Positions 49,545-58,129 of a DNA stretch of 64,000 nucleotides are shown here, piece after piece (the first letter of the stretch is position 1; each line of letters begins with the position of its first letter). The notes under the pieces were generated by a model. That model worked only from the letters and a program-made list of their open reading frames with translations. It had not been told where the DNA came from and searched no databases. The position numbers were made by a program, and so were the translations under genes. The DNA comes from Odoribacter lunatus (GTDB lineage: Bacteria > Bacteroidota > Bacteroidia > Bacteroidales > Marinifilaceae), in the NCBI RefSeq assembly GCF_943193135.1, contig NZ_CALPCZ010000013.1, positions 1 through 64,000 of the forward strand, in the 5' to 3' direction.

Positions 49545-52500
49545 TTATTGTTTGCCTGATTTGTCCGGGAAGTCCGGGATGGCAGGTTGTTGCGGTGATT
49601 CGGTCTTTAGCTTTTCGAGGATGATTTCGATGGCTTTGTTGAGTTGTTCGTCTTCACCCATGTATTCTTTGTAAGGGTCGTTTTCGATGTCGATGTGAGG
49701 GGTGACACCGGTGCCTTCGATGATGAAGCCGCTGCCATCAACGGCATACGGAGCATAGGAAGGGGTGACGATGGAACCGCCGTCCACGACCGGAACGGTG
49801 CCGCTGTAACCAACAACTCCGCCCCATGTGCGCCGTCCGATGATTGTTCCCAGTTTGTTGTGTTTGAATCTGTAGGGGAACAGGTCACCGTCTGAGGCGG
49901 AATATTCATTGACTAATAGTACTTTGGGACCGACGAAGGTGCCCACAGGATTGACGGAACCTTCGGTCTGGTTGGTGTGCATGGTGTAGAAGGTAGGGGT
50001 GCGCAACAGCCGTTCGGTAATCATCGGTGATACGTTTCCTCCTCCGTTCCCCCGGTCGTCAATGATAAGGGCTTTTTTGTTGAGTTGGGGATAGTAGTGT
50101 TTTACAAATTCATTAAGTCCGGCGACTCCCATGTCGGGAATGTGGATGTAACCGACTTCTCCGTTGGTGGCCTCATTTACTTTTCTGATGTTGTTTTGTA
50201 CCCAGTTGTAGTAGTAGAGCTGGGATTCGTCGGCCAATGGCGTTACCAGCACTTTGCGGGCACCTTCGGCGGAAGGTTTGCTGTTTACTTCCAGTTCGAC
50301 GGTTTTGTCCGCCATGTCTATGAGGTGGCGGAACAGGTTGTCCGAGTTTTTGAGGGAATTCCCGTTGACGGAGATGATGTAGTCGCCTTCTTTGACATCG
50401 ACGCCCGGCATGGTCAGAGGGGAGCGGGTGGCTTTGTTCCAGTTGGCTCCCCGGATGATTTTTTGTACTTTGAAGTAGCCGGAGGGGTCTTTTTCAAAGT
50501 GTGCGCCAAGTAGTCCCATGGGGATGCGTGCGGGTTCCGGATGTTCTCCGTTTTGCGAGTAGGCGTGTCCTACGTTCAGTTCGCCAATCATTTCACCGAT
50601 GATGTAGGTGAGGTCCGTACGGTGGTTTACGTACGGGATGAGGGCGTTGTATTTTTCGTAAACAGCATTCCAGTCTACGCCGTGCATGTTTTTTGCGTAA
50701 AAGAAGTCACGCATCTGACGCCAGCTCTCGTTGTATATCTGTTGCCATTCCTGGTGGTAGTCGATGTTTTTCTTGAGTCCGGCCAATGAGATGGGTTTGT
50801 CGGAGGTAACGGGAGCGGTCGGGATGTCGATGACCTGTATTTTCTTTCCGTTTACTGCGATGGCCTTTTTGTAGCCGGGACCGAAGCTGATGCTGGCATT
50901 CAGATTTGTTTCTTTTTTGTTGTCGAGGTTGTATACCGATGTTTGTCCTCTGCGGTTGTAGTAAATGTTGTTACCGACCATGTGGAGGTTGTAGTAGTAG
51001 GAAGGGGCAATAGGCAGCTCAATGATACGGTTTTCGATGTCTGAAAAGTCGTATACAAGTGCCGATTGTTCTTTGGCGTTTTGTTTGGTTTGTGTGTTTT
51101 TTCCCGGTTGCTCGGTTTTTATCTGGTCGTTTTCGGGAGCAAAGGGTATTTTGGCGTCACGGGTTAATGGAAGGATATATACTTTTTGCATGTTGTTGTA
51201 TATGTGGTTCCATTCGGTGCTGCTGTATGTCGGGTTGAAGGTTCTGGAAGAGACGAACAGCAGGTATTTCCCGTCTTTGCTGAAATTGGATGCTCTGGCT
51301 CCGTACCAACCGTCCGTGATCCGGTGTTTTTGTTTGTTGGCGATGTCATATACGATGATGTCGCTCATCGTTTTTTGAGGCAGGGTATAGGTGATGTATT
51401 TGCTGTCCGGTGACCAGTTGTATGAGTGTATGGGGCTTATGCCGGAGGTTTCGATTGTTTCGGTTTGTCCGGTGGTGACGTCTGTGATGTTCAGCGTGTT
51501 TTTCTTTTCGTTCCACAGGATTTTCCGGGAGTCGGGAGACCAAAGGAAGTCGAAGATGTAGGTTTGCAGGTTTCGGGTTAGCTGGCGTTCCTGGCCGCTT
51601 TGTACGTCCCGTATCCAGATGTTGAATTCACCTGTTTTGTCTGAAATGTATGCGATTTGGGTTCCGTCCGGCGACCAGCTTCCGGCGAAGTCGTTGGCGT
51701 CGGAGGAGTTTGTCAGGTTGTAGGTGATGCCTTCTTTGGCGGGAAGGGAGTAGATGTCTCCCCGGGCTGTAATCAATACCCGTTCGCCGTTGGGGGCTAA
51801 GTCGATGTGGCTGATGTTATCGCTTACGTCTTTTAGTTCGGGACGGGAGTAGGTCTGGTCGTTTTCGATGGATATGTTTATTTTTTCGGCTTTTTGTGTA
51901 CGGGTGTCGAATTTGTAGATGTATCCTCCGTTTTCATAGACAATCTGGTCTTTCCCGATGGACGGAAATTTGATATCGTAGTCTGTGTATTGCGTCAGCT
52001 GTTTTGTCGTTTTGTCCTGAATGTTGTATGCGTAAAGGTTCATGACGTTGTCCCGGTCGGAGATGTAGTAGATTTCTTTTCCGTCGGCACTCCACATGGG
52101 GATGATGTCCTGGTTCGGGTTGTCGGTGATTTTTTCGGATTTTTTGGTATCGAAGTCAAAAATCCGGATGTCATCGGCCATCCCTCCCCGGTATCTTTTC
52201 CAGGTTCTGAATTCCCGGAATATATAGTTGTAAGCCAGTTGTTTCCCGTCAGGTGAGAAGGAGGCGAAACCTCCGTTTTTCAAAGGTATTTCGGTTGCTT
52301 CTCCGCCTTCTACAGGAATGGTCATGAGTTGTCCCGTAAAGTCGTTGAAGGTGTATTGGCGGGTGCGGTACAGAATGTTTTTGCTGTCGGGTGTCCAGCC
52401 GATAACGATGTTGTTGGGTCCCATTCGGTCTCCCAGGTCGTCCCGTCCCAAGGTGGCGGTAAAGGTTAATCTTCGGGGTTCGCCTCCTTCTGCGGGGATA

Positions 52501-52766
52501 ACGAAGACTTCCGTGTTCCCGTCATATTGTCCGGTGAATGCGATGTATTTCCCGTCGGGAGATATGCGGGGAAACATTTCGTATCCCGGGTGGGAGGTCA
52601 GTCGCCGGGCGGTTCCTCCGTTTGCCTGAACGGAATATAAGTCTCCTGCATAGGAGAATACGATGGTGTTGTTTTGAATGTGCGGAAACCTTAAGAGGCG
52701 GGCTTCCTGTGCATAGATTCCTACATAGAAGAGCAGTAGGAGTGCTGATAAAATAATTTTTTTCAT
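49545..52766 (-). CDS. Tricorn-like S41 protease with N-terminal beta-propeller and PDZ
   Basis: 1073 residues with a signal peptide (GIYAQ). Residues about 25-560 are WD40-like/TolB-type propeller blades (RISPDGKYIAFTG, GSWSPDGTQIAYISD, YNWSPDSKYITYT). A helical bundle, then a PDZ domain (about 770-860, PGVDVKEGDYIISVNG) and the S41 catalytic region follow. The tricorn-type His is in ELNVGHAYS (about 735) and the nucleophilic Ser in NEYSASDGDLFPYRF (about 960). Bacteroidota carry many such secreted peptidases. Its substrate is probably envelope peptides. It is a single gene between a strong terminator and a 185-bp gap containing an 11-bp inverted repeat. Confidence 0.92.
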   Translation of the reverse strand: MKKIILSALLLLFYVGIYAQEARLLRFPHIQNNTIVFSYAGDLYSVQANGGTARRLTSHPGYEMFPRISPDGKYIAFTGQYDGNTEVFVIPAEGGEPRRLTFTATLGRDDLGDRMGPNNIVIGWTPDSKNILYRTRQYTFNDFTGQLMTIPVEGGEATEIPLKNGGFASFSPDGKQLAYNYIFREFRTWKRYRGGMADDIRIFDFDTKKSEKITDNPNQDIIPMWSADGKEIYYISDRDNVMNLYAYNIQDKTTKQLTQYTDYDIKFPSIGKDQIVYENGGYIYKFDTRTQKAEKINISIENDQTYSRPELKDVSDNISHIDLAPNGERVLITARGDIYSLPAKEGITYNLTNSSDANDFAGSWSPDGTQIAYISDKTGEFNIWIRDVQSGQERQLTRNLQTYIFDFLWSPDSRKILWNEKKNTLNITDVTTGQTETIETSGISPIHSYNWSPDSKYITYTLPQKTMSDIIVYDIANKQKHRITDGWYGARASNFSKDGKYLLFVSSRTFNPTYSSTEWNHIYNNMQKVYILPLTRDAKIPFAPENDQIKTEQPGKNTQTKQNAKEQSALVYDFSDIENRIIELPIAPSYYYNLHMVGNNIYYNRRGQTSVYNLDNKKETNLNASISFGPGYKKAIAVNGKKIQVIDIPTAPVTSDKPISLAGLKKNIDYHQEWQQIYNESWRQMRDFFYAKNMHGVDWNAVYEKYNALIPYVNHRTDLTYIIGEMIGELNVGHAYSQNGEHPEPARIPMGLLGAHFEKDPSGYFKVQKIIRGANWNKATRSPLTMPGVDVKEGDYIISVNGNSLKNSDNLFRHLIDMADKTVELEVNSKPSAEGARKVLVTPLADESQLYYYNWVQNNIRKVNEATNGEVGYIHIPDMGVAGLNEFVKHYYPQLNKKALIIDDRGNGGGNVSPMITERLLRTPTFYTMHTNQTEGSVNPVGTFVGPKVLLVNEYSASDGDLFPYRFKHNKLGTIIGRRTWGGVVGYSGTVPVVDGGSIVTPSYAPYAVDGSGFIIEGTGVTPHIDIENDPYKEYMGEDEQLNKAIEIILEKLKTESPQQPAIPDFPDKSGKQ

Positions 52767-52833
52767 AGAATGATGTTTTAAATCGCTTTTGTGTGGCGAA
52801 TTTAGTAAAAAACATCATCGGATGAAAATAAGG

Positions 52834-52911
52834 GAACCTGCACAGATTCAAATGTAGAAATCTAAATAAAGCTTGGTGAAATTATTAGAAGTTACTAGAA
52901 TGTGCAGGTTC
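52834..52911. repeat. 11-bp perfect inverted repeat between two minus-strand genes
   Basis: GAACCTGCACA (52834-52844) and TGTGCAGGTTC (52901-52911) are exact inverted copies separated by 56 bases. They lie between the DUF3244 stop and the tricorn-like start, so a 3' hairpin, operator pair or recombination site are all possible. Confidence 0.5.
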
Positions 52912-52951
52912 TGAGAAACAGGAAATTGATTTATAATTCTGTCAGGAATTT

Positions 52952-53341
52952 TTAATGCAATTCAAAATTGGCAACTTGCGTGGGTTCTCCCGGCAAATAA
53001 CATTGCAGGCGATATTTCCCGGCTTTTAGTTTGCTTAAGTCAAGGTAATAGGAGCCATTGGCTACGGCGTTTACTTCTTCACTTAAACATAGTTCTCCTT
53101 TTTCACTTACAATCCAGAATGTGACGTACCCGTAGTTAAATGCAAATGTACCTGTAATGGTACGGTTTACATGAGAAAGGGTGGCAGTCAGGTATTCCGG
53201 TTGAAGTGATACCGGACCGAATTCTGCATCCCAGTTGGATTGTAATTCTAGGTTTTCTTCCGTTAATTGGGCATGAGATGTTTTCGGAAAGAAAAGACTT
53301 ATACCCAATAGACACACCATCATAAATAGTTTTGTTTTCAT
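52952..53341 (-). CDS. DUF3244 domain secreted protein
   Basis: About 129 residues, starting at the ATG at 53341 because it opens a signal peptide (CLLGISLFFPKTSHAQ); the longer frame to 53431 has no support. The mature part is a single beta-sandwich-like domain (LTATLSHVNRTITGTFAF, VTFWIVSEKGELCLSEEV, SYYLDLSKLKAGKYRLQCYLPG), the DUF3244 pattern of small secreted Bacteroidota proteins with no known activity. The C-terminal G-K-Y-R-L-x-C resembles a T9SS-like end but lacks the full signal. It is 177 bp downstream of the TPR-HTH regulator gene on the same strand. It may be a target of that regulator, which is an inference from position. Confidence 0.75.
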   Translation of the reverse strand: MKTKLFMMVCLLGISLFFPKTSHAQLTEENLELQSNWDAEFGPVSLQPEYLTATLSHVNRTITGTFAFNYGYVTFWIVSEKGELCLSEEVNAVANGSYYLDLSKLKAGKYRLQCYLPGEPTQVANFELH

Positions 53342-53518
53342 AGTCGTTTTATTTGCTGTTTGAAATTTTGTCAAAATAAGTGACTCCTTTTCACATAGCC
53401 AAATAAACACAGAGGACACAAGGAGGGACAATGTCCGATAAACTGTATTATTTAGTATTGATTACCATGAGTTTATCTTTAGTGACAGAGGGACGAGGTT
53501 AAAAAGGCTATAACAGTT

Positions 53519-55162
53519 TTAAATTTCGATGAGGTATTGTTCGATGTTTGGAATGTCTGCCTGTTTTCTGGTGAGTTTGTTTTTTAATCGTTTTTTCCTT
53601 TTTTGGATTGCTTCCAGTGAGGTTTGAAAAACTTGGGCGATGTCGTTGTTGTCCCATTGATAATGTATCATGGAGGCAAGCAAGATATCGTTGGGCGAAA
53701 GGTTGGGATGTTTTTGTTTTAATTTTTGAGTAAACTCGTTGTTTAGGTCGGTCAAAGAGAGAAGCAGGCGTTGTGAATAGTTGATTTGCAAGTCGTGATG
53801 AAGTGAACGAAATTCATCCAATGTTTGTTGTGGAATGTGGGTGGCGTGCCGGCAGAGTATTTCTTCCAATCGGGCATATTGATGGCTGTCGTCTTTCATT
53901 AATTCTTTTGATAGCGTAAGTCCCCACTCCACTTTGGCCATTTGTCCGATGAGTTGTGCATTTTTGTTTTTTAGTTTTCGTTGTCGCCAAGTATAATATA
54001 ACAAGATAATTGAACCCAGGAAAAGGAGAATGAGGATGGAGATACATAACCAAAGGATTTTGGTTTGTGCTTTGTAATATGCTTTTTCTTTTTCCGCATA
54101 GTTGTATTTTTTCTCAAGTCGGATGATTTCATTGAATTTTAGTTGTTTGTTGTATTCGTCTTTCAGTGCGATGTATTTCTTTTGTAAAGTACATGCTTGT
54201 TTGAAATTTCTTTCTGCTTTTGCTAAAAAGATTAATAAATGGTGGCCTCTTATAAGATTGAGTAAATTATTTTCTTGTTCAGCTCGTGTGAGCATTTTGT
54301 TACAATATTTATGAATGCTGTTTGTGTCATTTGTTTGTTGAATAGCAGTTAGTAAGGTGCAGTATAGGTTGGATGGTATGGGTAAATTATAATTTTCTAG
54401 TATTTCTATAGCTTGTTTTCCTGAGATAATGGCTTTCTTTGTATTAGCTTTGTTTTTGTAATGTTGGGATAGAGCATTCAATAGACTTGCATGTAAGTTT
54501 ATGAATTGCTCATTGTTATTCGTGATATTTTCAATTAATTTTATAGCATTCAGTAAGGTATTTTCGGATTCTTCAAACTTTTTCTGACTCATATACATCC
54601 ATGCTATTTGTTTCGCAATTGTCAGCATGGAAAGGGTGTCTTTTATGTCACTAAAGATATCGTAAGATTTTTGATAATAGTTTTGTGCTTCTTGGCAATT
54701 GTCTTGTCTTCCTTGAATAGTGCCATGGAGTGAATAAATCAACCCCAATAAATACAGGTCGGTAGGATTTGCTTTTGTTATGTTTTGTTCGGCGTTTTTT
54801 AGAGAGATGAAAGCTGCGGCCGGGTCATTGGTGTTGAGGAGGTATTTGGCAAGGTAATATTGGGTGCGTCCGGTGTTGTGGTAATCATGTTTTTGAGAAA
54901 AGTATTTTTCGGCAATACGTAAGGTGGAGTCGTCGGATATTTTTTGATAGTTTTTGTCTTTTGCGGCAGCTTCAAGTAGATAAAAGTAAGCGCGGTCGTT
55001 TTTGTCAAGTTCTGTCGGGGTTATGTGGGATAAACTATCCAGGGCCTGTTGCGGATTTTGGGTTAAAAGTGAGTCCAGTTCTTTTAAACGAGGAGACAAA
55101 GAATTTTCCGTGTGGCAACTTACGAGAAAGAAAATTGTCAGAAAATAATGAAGTTTACACAT
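53519..55162 (-). CDS. TPR / transmembrane / HTH regulator, lipoprotein-type signal
   Basis: About 547 residues. The ATG at 55162 opens a lipoprotein-like signal (LTIFFLVSCHTENS). Residues about 30-360 are tetratricopeptide-type helices (YYLAKYLLNTNDPAAAFISLKNAEQ, YYQKSYDIFSDIKDT). A membrane helix follows near 370-390 (ILWLCISILILLFLGSIILLYY), then a coiled coil and a C-terminal LuxR-like HTH (LSPNDILLASMIHYQWDNNDIAQVFQTSLEAIQKRKKRL). Both a Cys lipobox and an internal membrane helix are unusual together but recur in this regulator family. The consensus -7 box at 55177-55184 leaves a very short leader. The gene at 6122 is a shorter relative. Confidence 0.78.
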   Translation of the reverse strand: MCKLHYFLTIFFLVSCHTENSLSPRLKELDSLLTQNPQQALDSLSHITPTELDKNDRAYFYLLEAAAKDKNYQKISDDSTLRIAEKYFSQKHDYHNTGRTQYYLAKYLLNTNDPAAAFISLKNAEQNITKANPTDLYLLGLIYSLHGTIQGRQDNCQEAQNYYQKSYDIFSDIKDTLSMLTIAKQIAWMYMSQKKFEESENTLLNAIKLIENITNNNEQFINLHASLLNALSQHYKNKANTKKAIISGKQAIEILENYNLPIPSNLYCTLLTAIQQTNDTNSIHKYCNKMLTRAEQENNLLNLIRGHHLLIFLAKAERNFKQACTLQKKYIALKDEYNKQLKFNEIIRLEKKYNYAEKEKAYYKAQTKILWLCISILILLFLGSIILLYYTWRQRKLKNKNAQLIGQMAKVEWGLTLSKELMKDDSHQYARLEEILCRHATHIPQQTLDEFRSLHHDLQINYSQRLLLSLTDLNNEFTQKLKQKHPNLSPNDILLASMIHYQWDNNDIAQVFQTSLEAIQKRKKRLKNKLTRKQADIPNIEQYLIEI

Positions 55163-55176
55163 GTTTTGTTTTTGTG

Positions 55177-55184
55177 CAAAAATA
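55177..55184 (-). promoter_or_regulatory. -7 box (TATTTTTG) of the TPR-HTH regulator gene
   Basis: Exact TAnnTTTG on the minus strand. The start is predicted near 55170, giving a leader of about eight bases. Confidence 0.55.
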
Positions 55185-55190
55185 GGGTAT

Positions 55191-55226
55191 AAAAAAGAGA
55201 TTATTTTTGAAATAATCTCTTTTTTT
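55191..55226 (-). terminator. Terminator of the TolC/MacA operon
   Basis: A near-perfect stem (GAGATTATTT with AAATAATCTC) is flanked by six or more A and T on each side, 30 bases after the MacA stop. It shows that no permease or ATPase follows on this transcript. Confidence 0.85.
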
Positions 55227-55255
55227 CCAAATATGTCAGTACTCAAATGTCAGTT

Positions 55256-56506
55256 TTATTTTAGAATTAACCGTTCGTTGTTTCCATACATTTCGTATCC
55301 GGAGGTGATTACTTTTTCACCCGGTTCCAGTCCGTTAATGACTTGGTAATATTGCGGGTTTTGTTTGCCTATTTTAATGCTTCGGCGATAGGCTTCTTTG
55401 CCGTCCGGTGAAACGACGAATATCCATTGCCCTCCGGTGCTTTGATAGAAAGCGCCTCGCGGTATCAATACGGATTCGTCCGATTGTCCCAGTTGCAGGT
55501 TGATGTGATAGGTTTGTCCTGTTCTGACATTATCCGGCATTTTGTTTACGAAGCATAGGTCTGTTTTGAATTGTCCTCCTTTTACATCGGGGTAGACTTT
55601 CAGTACTTTCATGTGGTAGTTGCTTCCTTGTCGTTCCAGCGAGGCTTCGAGGTCTTTTCTTACGCGGTCGATATAGTGTTCGTCGATTTGAGCGACGACT
55701 TTGTAGTTGTCGAGGACGTTGATTTTTCCGATTTCCATTCCTCCGGAAACGCTTTGTCCTATTTCAACTGCCAGGGTTCCCAGTTGTCCACTGATGGGGG
55801 CTTTGACGTTTAGGTTGTCGTATCTTTCCCGTACGAGTTTGAGGTTCCGGCGCATGTTGTTTAGACTTTCTCCCATGTTTTCTACCTGAATTTCCCGGTA
55901 CATGGAGTCTTGTTTTTGGCGTTCGATGAGCATTCGGTTGTTTTCTACGGAGGTTTCGTAGTCTTCTTTGGCCGTGAGGTAGTCTTCTTTGGCAATGAGG
56001 TCTTCTTCGTATAGTTTTTTGTTTTGTTCGTATTTGCGCTTATTGCGGGTAACGGTGAGTTCACTTTGCAGACGGTCCTGACGGATGCTGAGTTTGTCTT
56101 TTTCCATGGATAGCAAGGTATTACGCAGTTCGTTTTCCTGGTAGGCCAAGTCTGCTTCGCTTTTGAGGATTTCCATTGAAAGATTGGGGTTTTCCAATTT
56201 TACGATGATGTCTCCTTTTTGTACCATAGCGCCTTCTTCTACGACTTTTTCAACAACTCTTCCGCCTTCCAGTGCACTTAGCTGGAAGAACATGATGGGT
56301 TCGACGTTGCCCATTATCCGGATGTAGTCGTTGAAGATGTCTTTTTTTATTTCTTCAATGGTGATTTTACTTTTGTCTACCCGTAGCGTCGAGCTGTGGT
56401 TTCCGAAGATTAGCCAACCAATGAATAATAAGGCGAAGGCGCTTCCAATGATGTAAGGGATATGTTTTTTCTTTAATCCTTTTTTCTTTTCGATGATTTT
56501 GTCCAT
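55256..56506 (-). CDS. MacA/HlyD-type periplasmic adaptor of an ABC exporter
   Basis: 416 residues with one N-terminal membrane helix (about 17-36, IPYIIGSAFALLFIGWLIFG) and no lipobox, unlike the RND adaptors in this window. The barrel-sandwich begins FQLSALEGGRVVEKVVEEGAMVQKGDIIVKLENP. A long coiled-coil hairpin (about 110-225) follows, then NVKAPISGQLGTLAVEIGQSV, a beta-barrel, and a C-terminal domain ending NGLEPGEKVITSGYEMYG. The membrane anchor and long hairpin fit MacA-type adaptors that work with FtsX/MacB permeases. It lies 38 bp after the TolC gene, under the sigma-54 promoter at 57912. Its ABC partners are probably the ATPases and permeases at 7-18 kb and 31 kb. Confidence 0.88.
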   Translation of the reverse strand: MDKIIEKKKGLKKKHIPYIIGSAFALLFIGWLIFGNHSSTLRVDKSKITIEEIKKDIFNDYIRIMGNVEPIMFFQLSALEGGRVVEKVVEEGAMVQKGDIIVKLENPNLSMEILKSEADLAYQENELRNTLLSMEKDKLSIRQDRLQSELTVTRNKRKYEQNKKLYEEDLIAKEDYLTAKEDYETSVENNRMLIERQKQDSMYREIQVENMGESLNNMRRNLKLVRERYDNLNVKAPISGQLGTLAVEIGQSVSGGMEIGKINVLDNYKVVAQIDEHYIDRVRKDLEASLERQGSNYHMKVLKVYPDVKGGQFKTDLCFVNKMPDNVRTGQTYHINLQLGQSDESVLIPRGAFYQSTGGQWIFVVSPDGKEAYRRSIKIGKQNPQYYQVINGLEPGEKVITSGYEMYGNNERLILK

Positions 56507-56544
56507 GATGTATTGTGTTTTTATTGTTTTTTAGTGAATGTTGT

Positions 56545-57873
56545 TTAGAATTTTATTTTTGTCTGTAATGGTGTGCCTTGATAGAAGCTAACCATTTTCT
56601 TTTTTATTCCGTAGGTCAGTTTGGCTTTTAGCAGGTCTAATTTTGCTTGTCTCAAGTTGTTGTCGCTTGTATTGACGTCCATAATGGTTACAAGTCCTTG
56701 TTCGTATTTCTTTTTGTTGGCTTGATAAGAGAGTTCGCTGAAGTTCAGTTTTTTGATGGCCATGTTGTATTCCTGGGTTACGGCTTGGAGTTCCAGAACG
56801 GCTAATTCGATTTCTTTGTATGCGTTTTGCATGGTTTCCTGATAAGCGTATTCTGCGTCTTTCATTTGATATTTGGCGCGTGTGATGTTGGAGTGTCTGT
56901 ATAATCCGTTGAAGATAGGGATGTTTACGCTGAAACCGAAACTTTTTCCCAGGTTGTCTTTGAATTGTTTGGAAAAAGAATTGTTTTGCGTGTCGTAGTA
57001 GGAGGTGTTCAGGTTACCGGACATGCTGAAAGATGGTAATAGTTGTCCTTTGTAAATGTACCAGTTGAGGCGGGCGGTTTTTATGGCAAATTGGGCGGAG
57101 TTGATTTCCGGAAGCTGTTCTACGGCTTGATTGAAAAGTTGCTCCGTATTGATGGATTCGTTTTCCGGCAAGATGCTACTTAGTGTGGAGGCATTAATTT
57201 CCAATTCTTCGTCTGCTTGGTAGTTCATGATTTGTTTCAGGGTAACCAATGCTGTGGATTTTTTGTTTTGATTGGAAATTAAGCTGTATTCGCTTTCGGC
57301 GACTTGCGCTTGCAAATCAAATAAGTCGCTTTTGGGTTTGATTCCCAGTTCATATTGCCGTTGTGTTTTTTTTAGTTGTAATTGGGCGTTTTCCAATTGT
57401 TCTTTGGAGATTTCAATAAGTCCTTCTACATAGGCTAAATCGTAAAATGCCTGCATGATGTTGATTGCAATGTCATTGGCACGTTTTTCGGAGTCTTTTA
57501 TACCTTTTAATTTGGATACTTTGCGGTAACGCAATGTATTGATGGCGGTGAAGCCTGAAAATAGATTTAATGAAGCTCCCAATGAGTAGCTGTTTGCCAT
57601 GATGCGGGTATTTATGTAGGTATTGTTTTCACCAATGGACCGACCGAAGTTGTAACCGATGCTGGAGGATCCGCTGACACTGGGAAGAAAGTCTAAATAG
57701 GCGTCTCTTAGGTGTGTTTTGTCGATTTCATTATTTAATAACTGACGTTCCATGGAAAGACTTTGTTCTATTCCATAATTGATGCACTCTTGTAATGTCC
57801 ATTTGGATGACTGGGCATTTGATGAAAGAGAGAGGAGTGCGATAAATAGGATGAATAGATTTGATTTAATCAT
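56545..57873 (-). CDS. TolC-family outer-membrane channel
   Basis: 442 residues with a signal peptide (IALLSLSSNAQ). The TolC duplication is visible: WTLQECINYGIEQSLSMERQ and IMQAFYDLAYVEGLIEISKEQL in the first half, NAYKEIELAVLELQAVTQEY and YEQGLVTIMDVNTSDNNLRQAKLDLLKAK in the second. It is the first gene of the operon with the MacA-type adaptor and starts 29 bases after the predicted sigma-54 start site. It is only distantly related to the two RND channels at 36 and 43 kb, in line with service to an ABC exporter. Confidence 0.9.
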   Translation of the reverse strand: MIKSNLFILFIALLSLSSNAQSSKWTLQECINYGIEQSLSMERQLLNNEIDKTHLRDAYLDFLPSVSGSSSIGYNFGRSIGENNTYINTRIMANSYSLGASLNLFSGFTAINTLRYRKVSKLKGIKDSEKRANDIAINIMQAFYDLAYVEGLIEISKEQLENAQLQLKKTQRQYELGIKPKSDLFDLQAQVAESEYSLISNQNKKSTALVTLKQIMNYQADEELEINASTLSSILPENESINTEQLFNQAVEQLPEINSAQFAIKTARLNWYIYKGQLLPSFSMSGNLNTSYYDTQNNSFSKQFKDNLGKSFGFSVNIPIFNGLYRHSNITRAKYQMKDAEYAYQETMQNAYKEIELAVLELQAVTQEYNMAIKKLNFSELSYQANKKKYEQGLVTIMDVNTSDNNLRQAKLDLLKAKLTYGIKKKMVSFYQGTPLQTKIKF

Positions 57874-57911
57874 ATGGTTTTGTTTTAATTTTTCTTGTTT
57901 GTATGGATATA

Positions 57912-57927
57912 TGCCAAAACCGTGCCA
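57912..57927 (-). promoter_or_regulatory. Sigma-54 promoter of the TolC/MacA operon
   Basis: The minus strand reads TGGCACGGTTTTGGCA, with GG and GC separated by ten bases (-12 element TGGC instead of TTGC). The start is predicted near 57902, 29 bases before the TolC ATG. Confidence 0.78.
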
Positions 57928-57980
57928 AAAATGTAATATATTTATTTATAGGTGTTTGTGCTTCGTTGTAGAATCCGGTG

Positions 57981-58018
57981 TGTCAAAAATATAGACACTG
58001 TTGTGTGATTCTTTTACA
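57981..58018. promoter_or_regulatory. Paired activator sites (TGT-N11-ACA) upstream of the TolC/MacA operon
   Basis: TGTCAAAAATATAGACA (57981-57997, near-perfect dyad with GTGTC/GACAC arms) and TGTGTGATTCTTTTACA (58002-58018). Centres are 21 bp apart, and 63 and 84 bp upstream of the first G of the -24 element. Confidence 0.7.
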
Positions 58019-58059
58019 TAAGGATGTAGTTTGTGGAGGAAAATTAAAATGGATCAGAA

Positions 58060-58076
58060 TGTCTAATTTTTTTACA
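58060..58076. promoter_or_regulatory. Third TGT-N11-ACA site, in front of the regulator gene
   Basis: TGTCTAATTTTTTTACA lies 54 bp before the regulator ATG and just upstream of its -7 box, so the regulator may control its own gene. It closely resembles the site at 18791-18807 read on the other strand. Confidence 0.6.
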
Positions 58077-58105
58077 GATGTTATGGATATATGGAAAATG
58101 CTTTT

Positions 58106-58113
58106 TAGTTTTG
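58106..58113 (+). promoter_or_regulatory. -7 box (TAGTTTTG) of the sigma-54 regulator/kinase operon
   Basis: Exact TAnnTTTG. The start is predicted near 58120, ten bases before the ATG at 58130. The regulator itself is thus probably read by the housekeeping sigma factor. Confidence 0.6.
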
Positions 58114-58129
58114 AGCAAATAAAAGTAAG

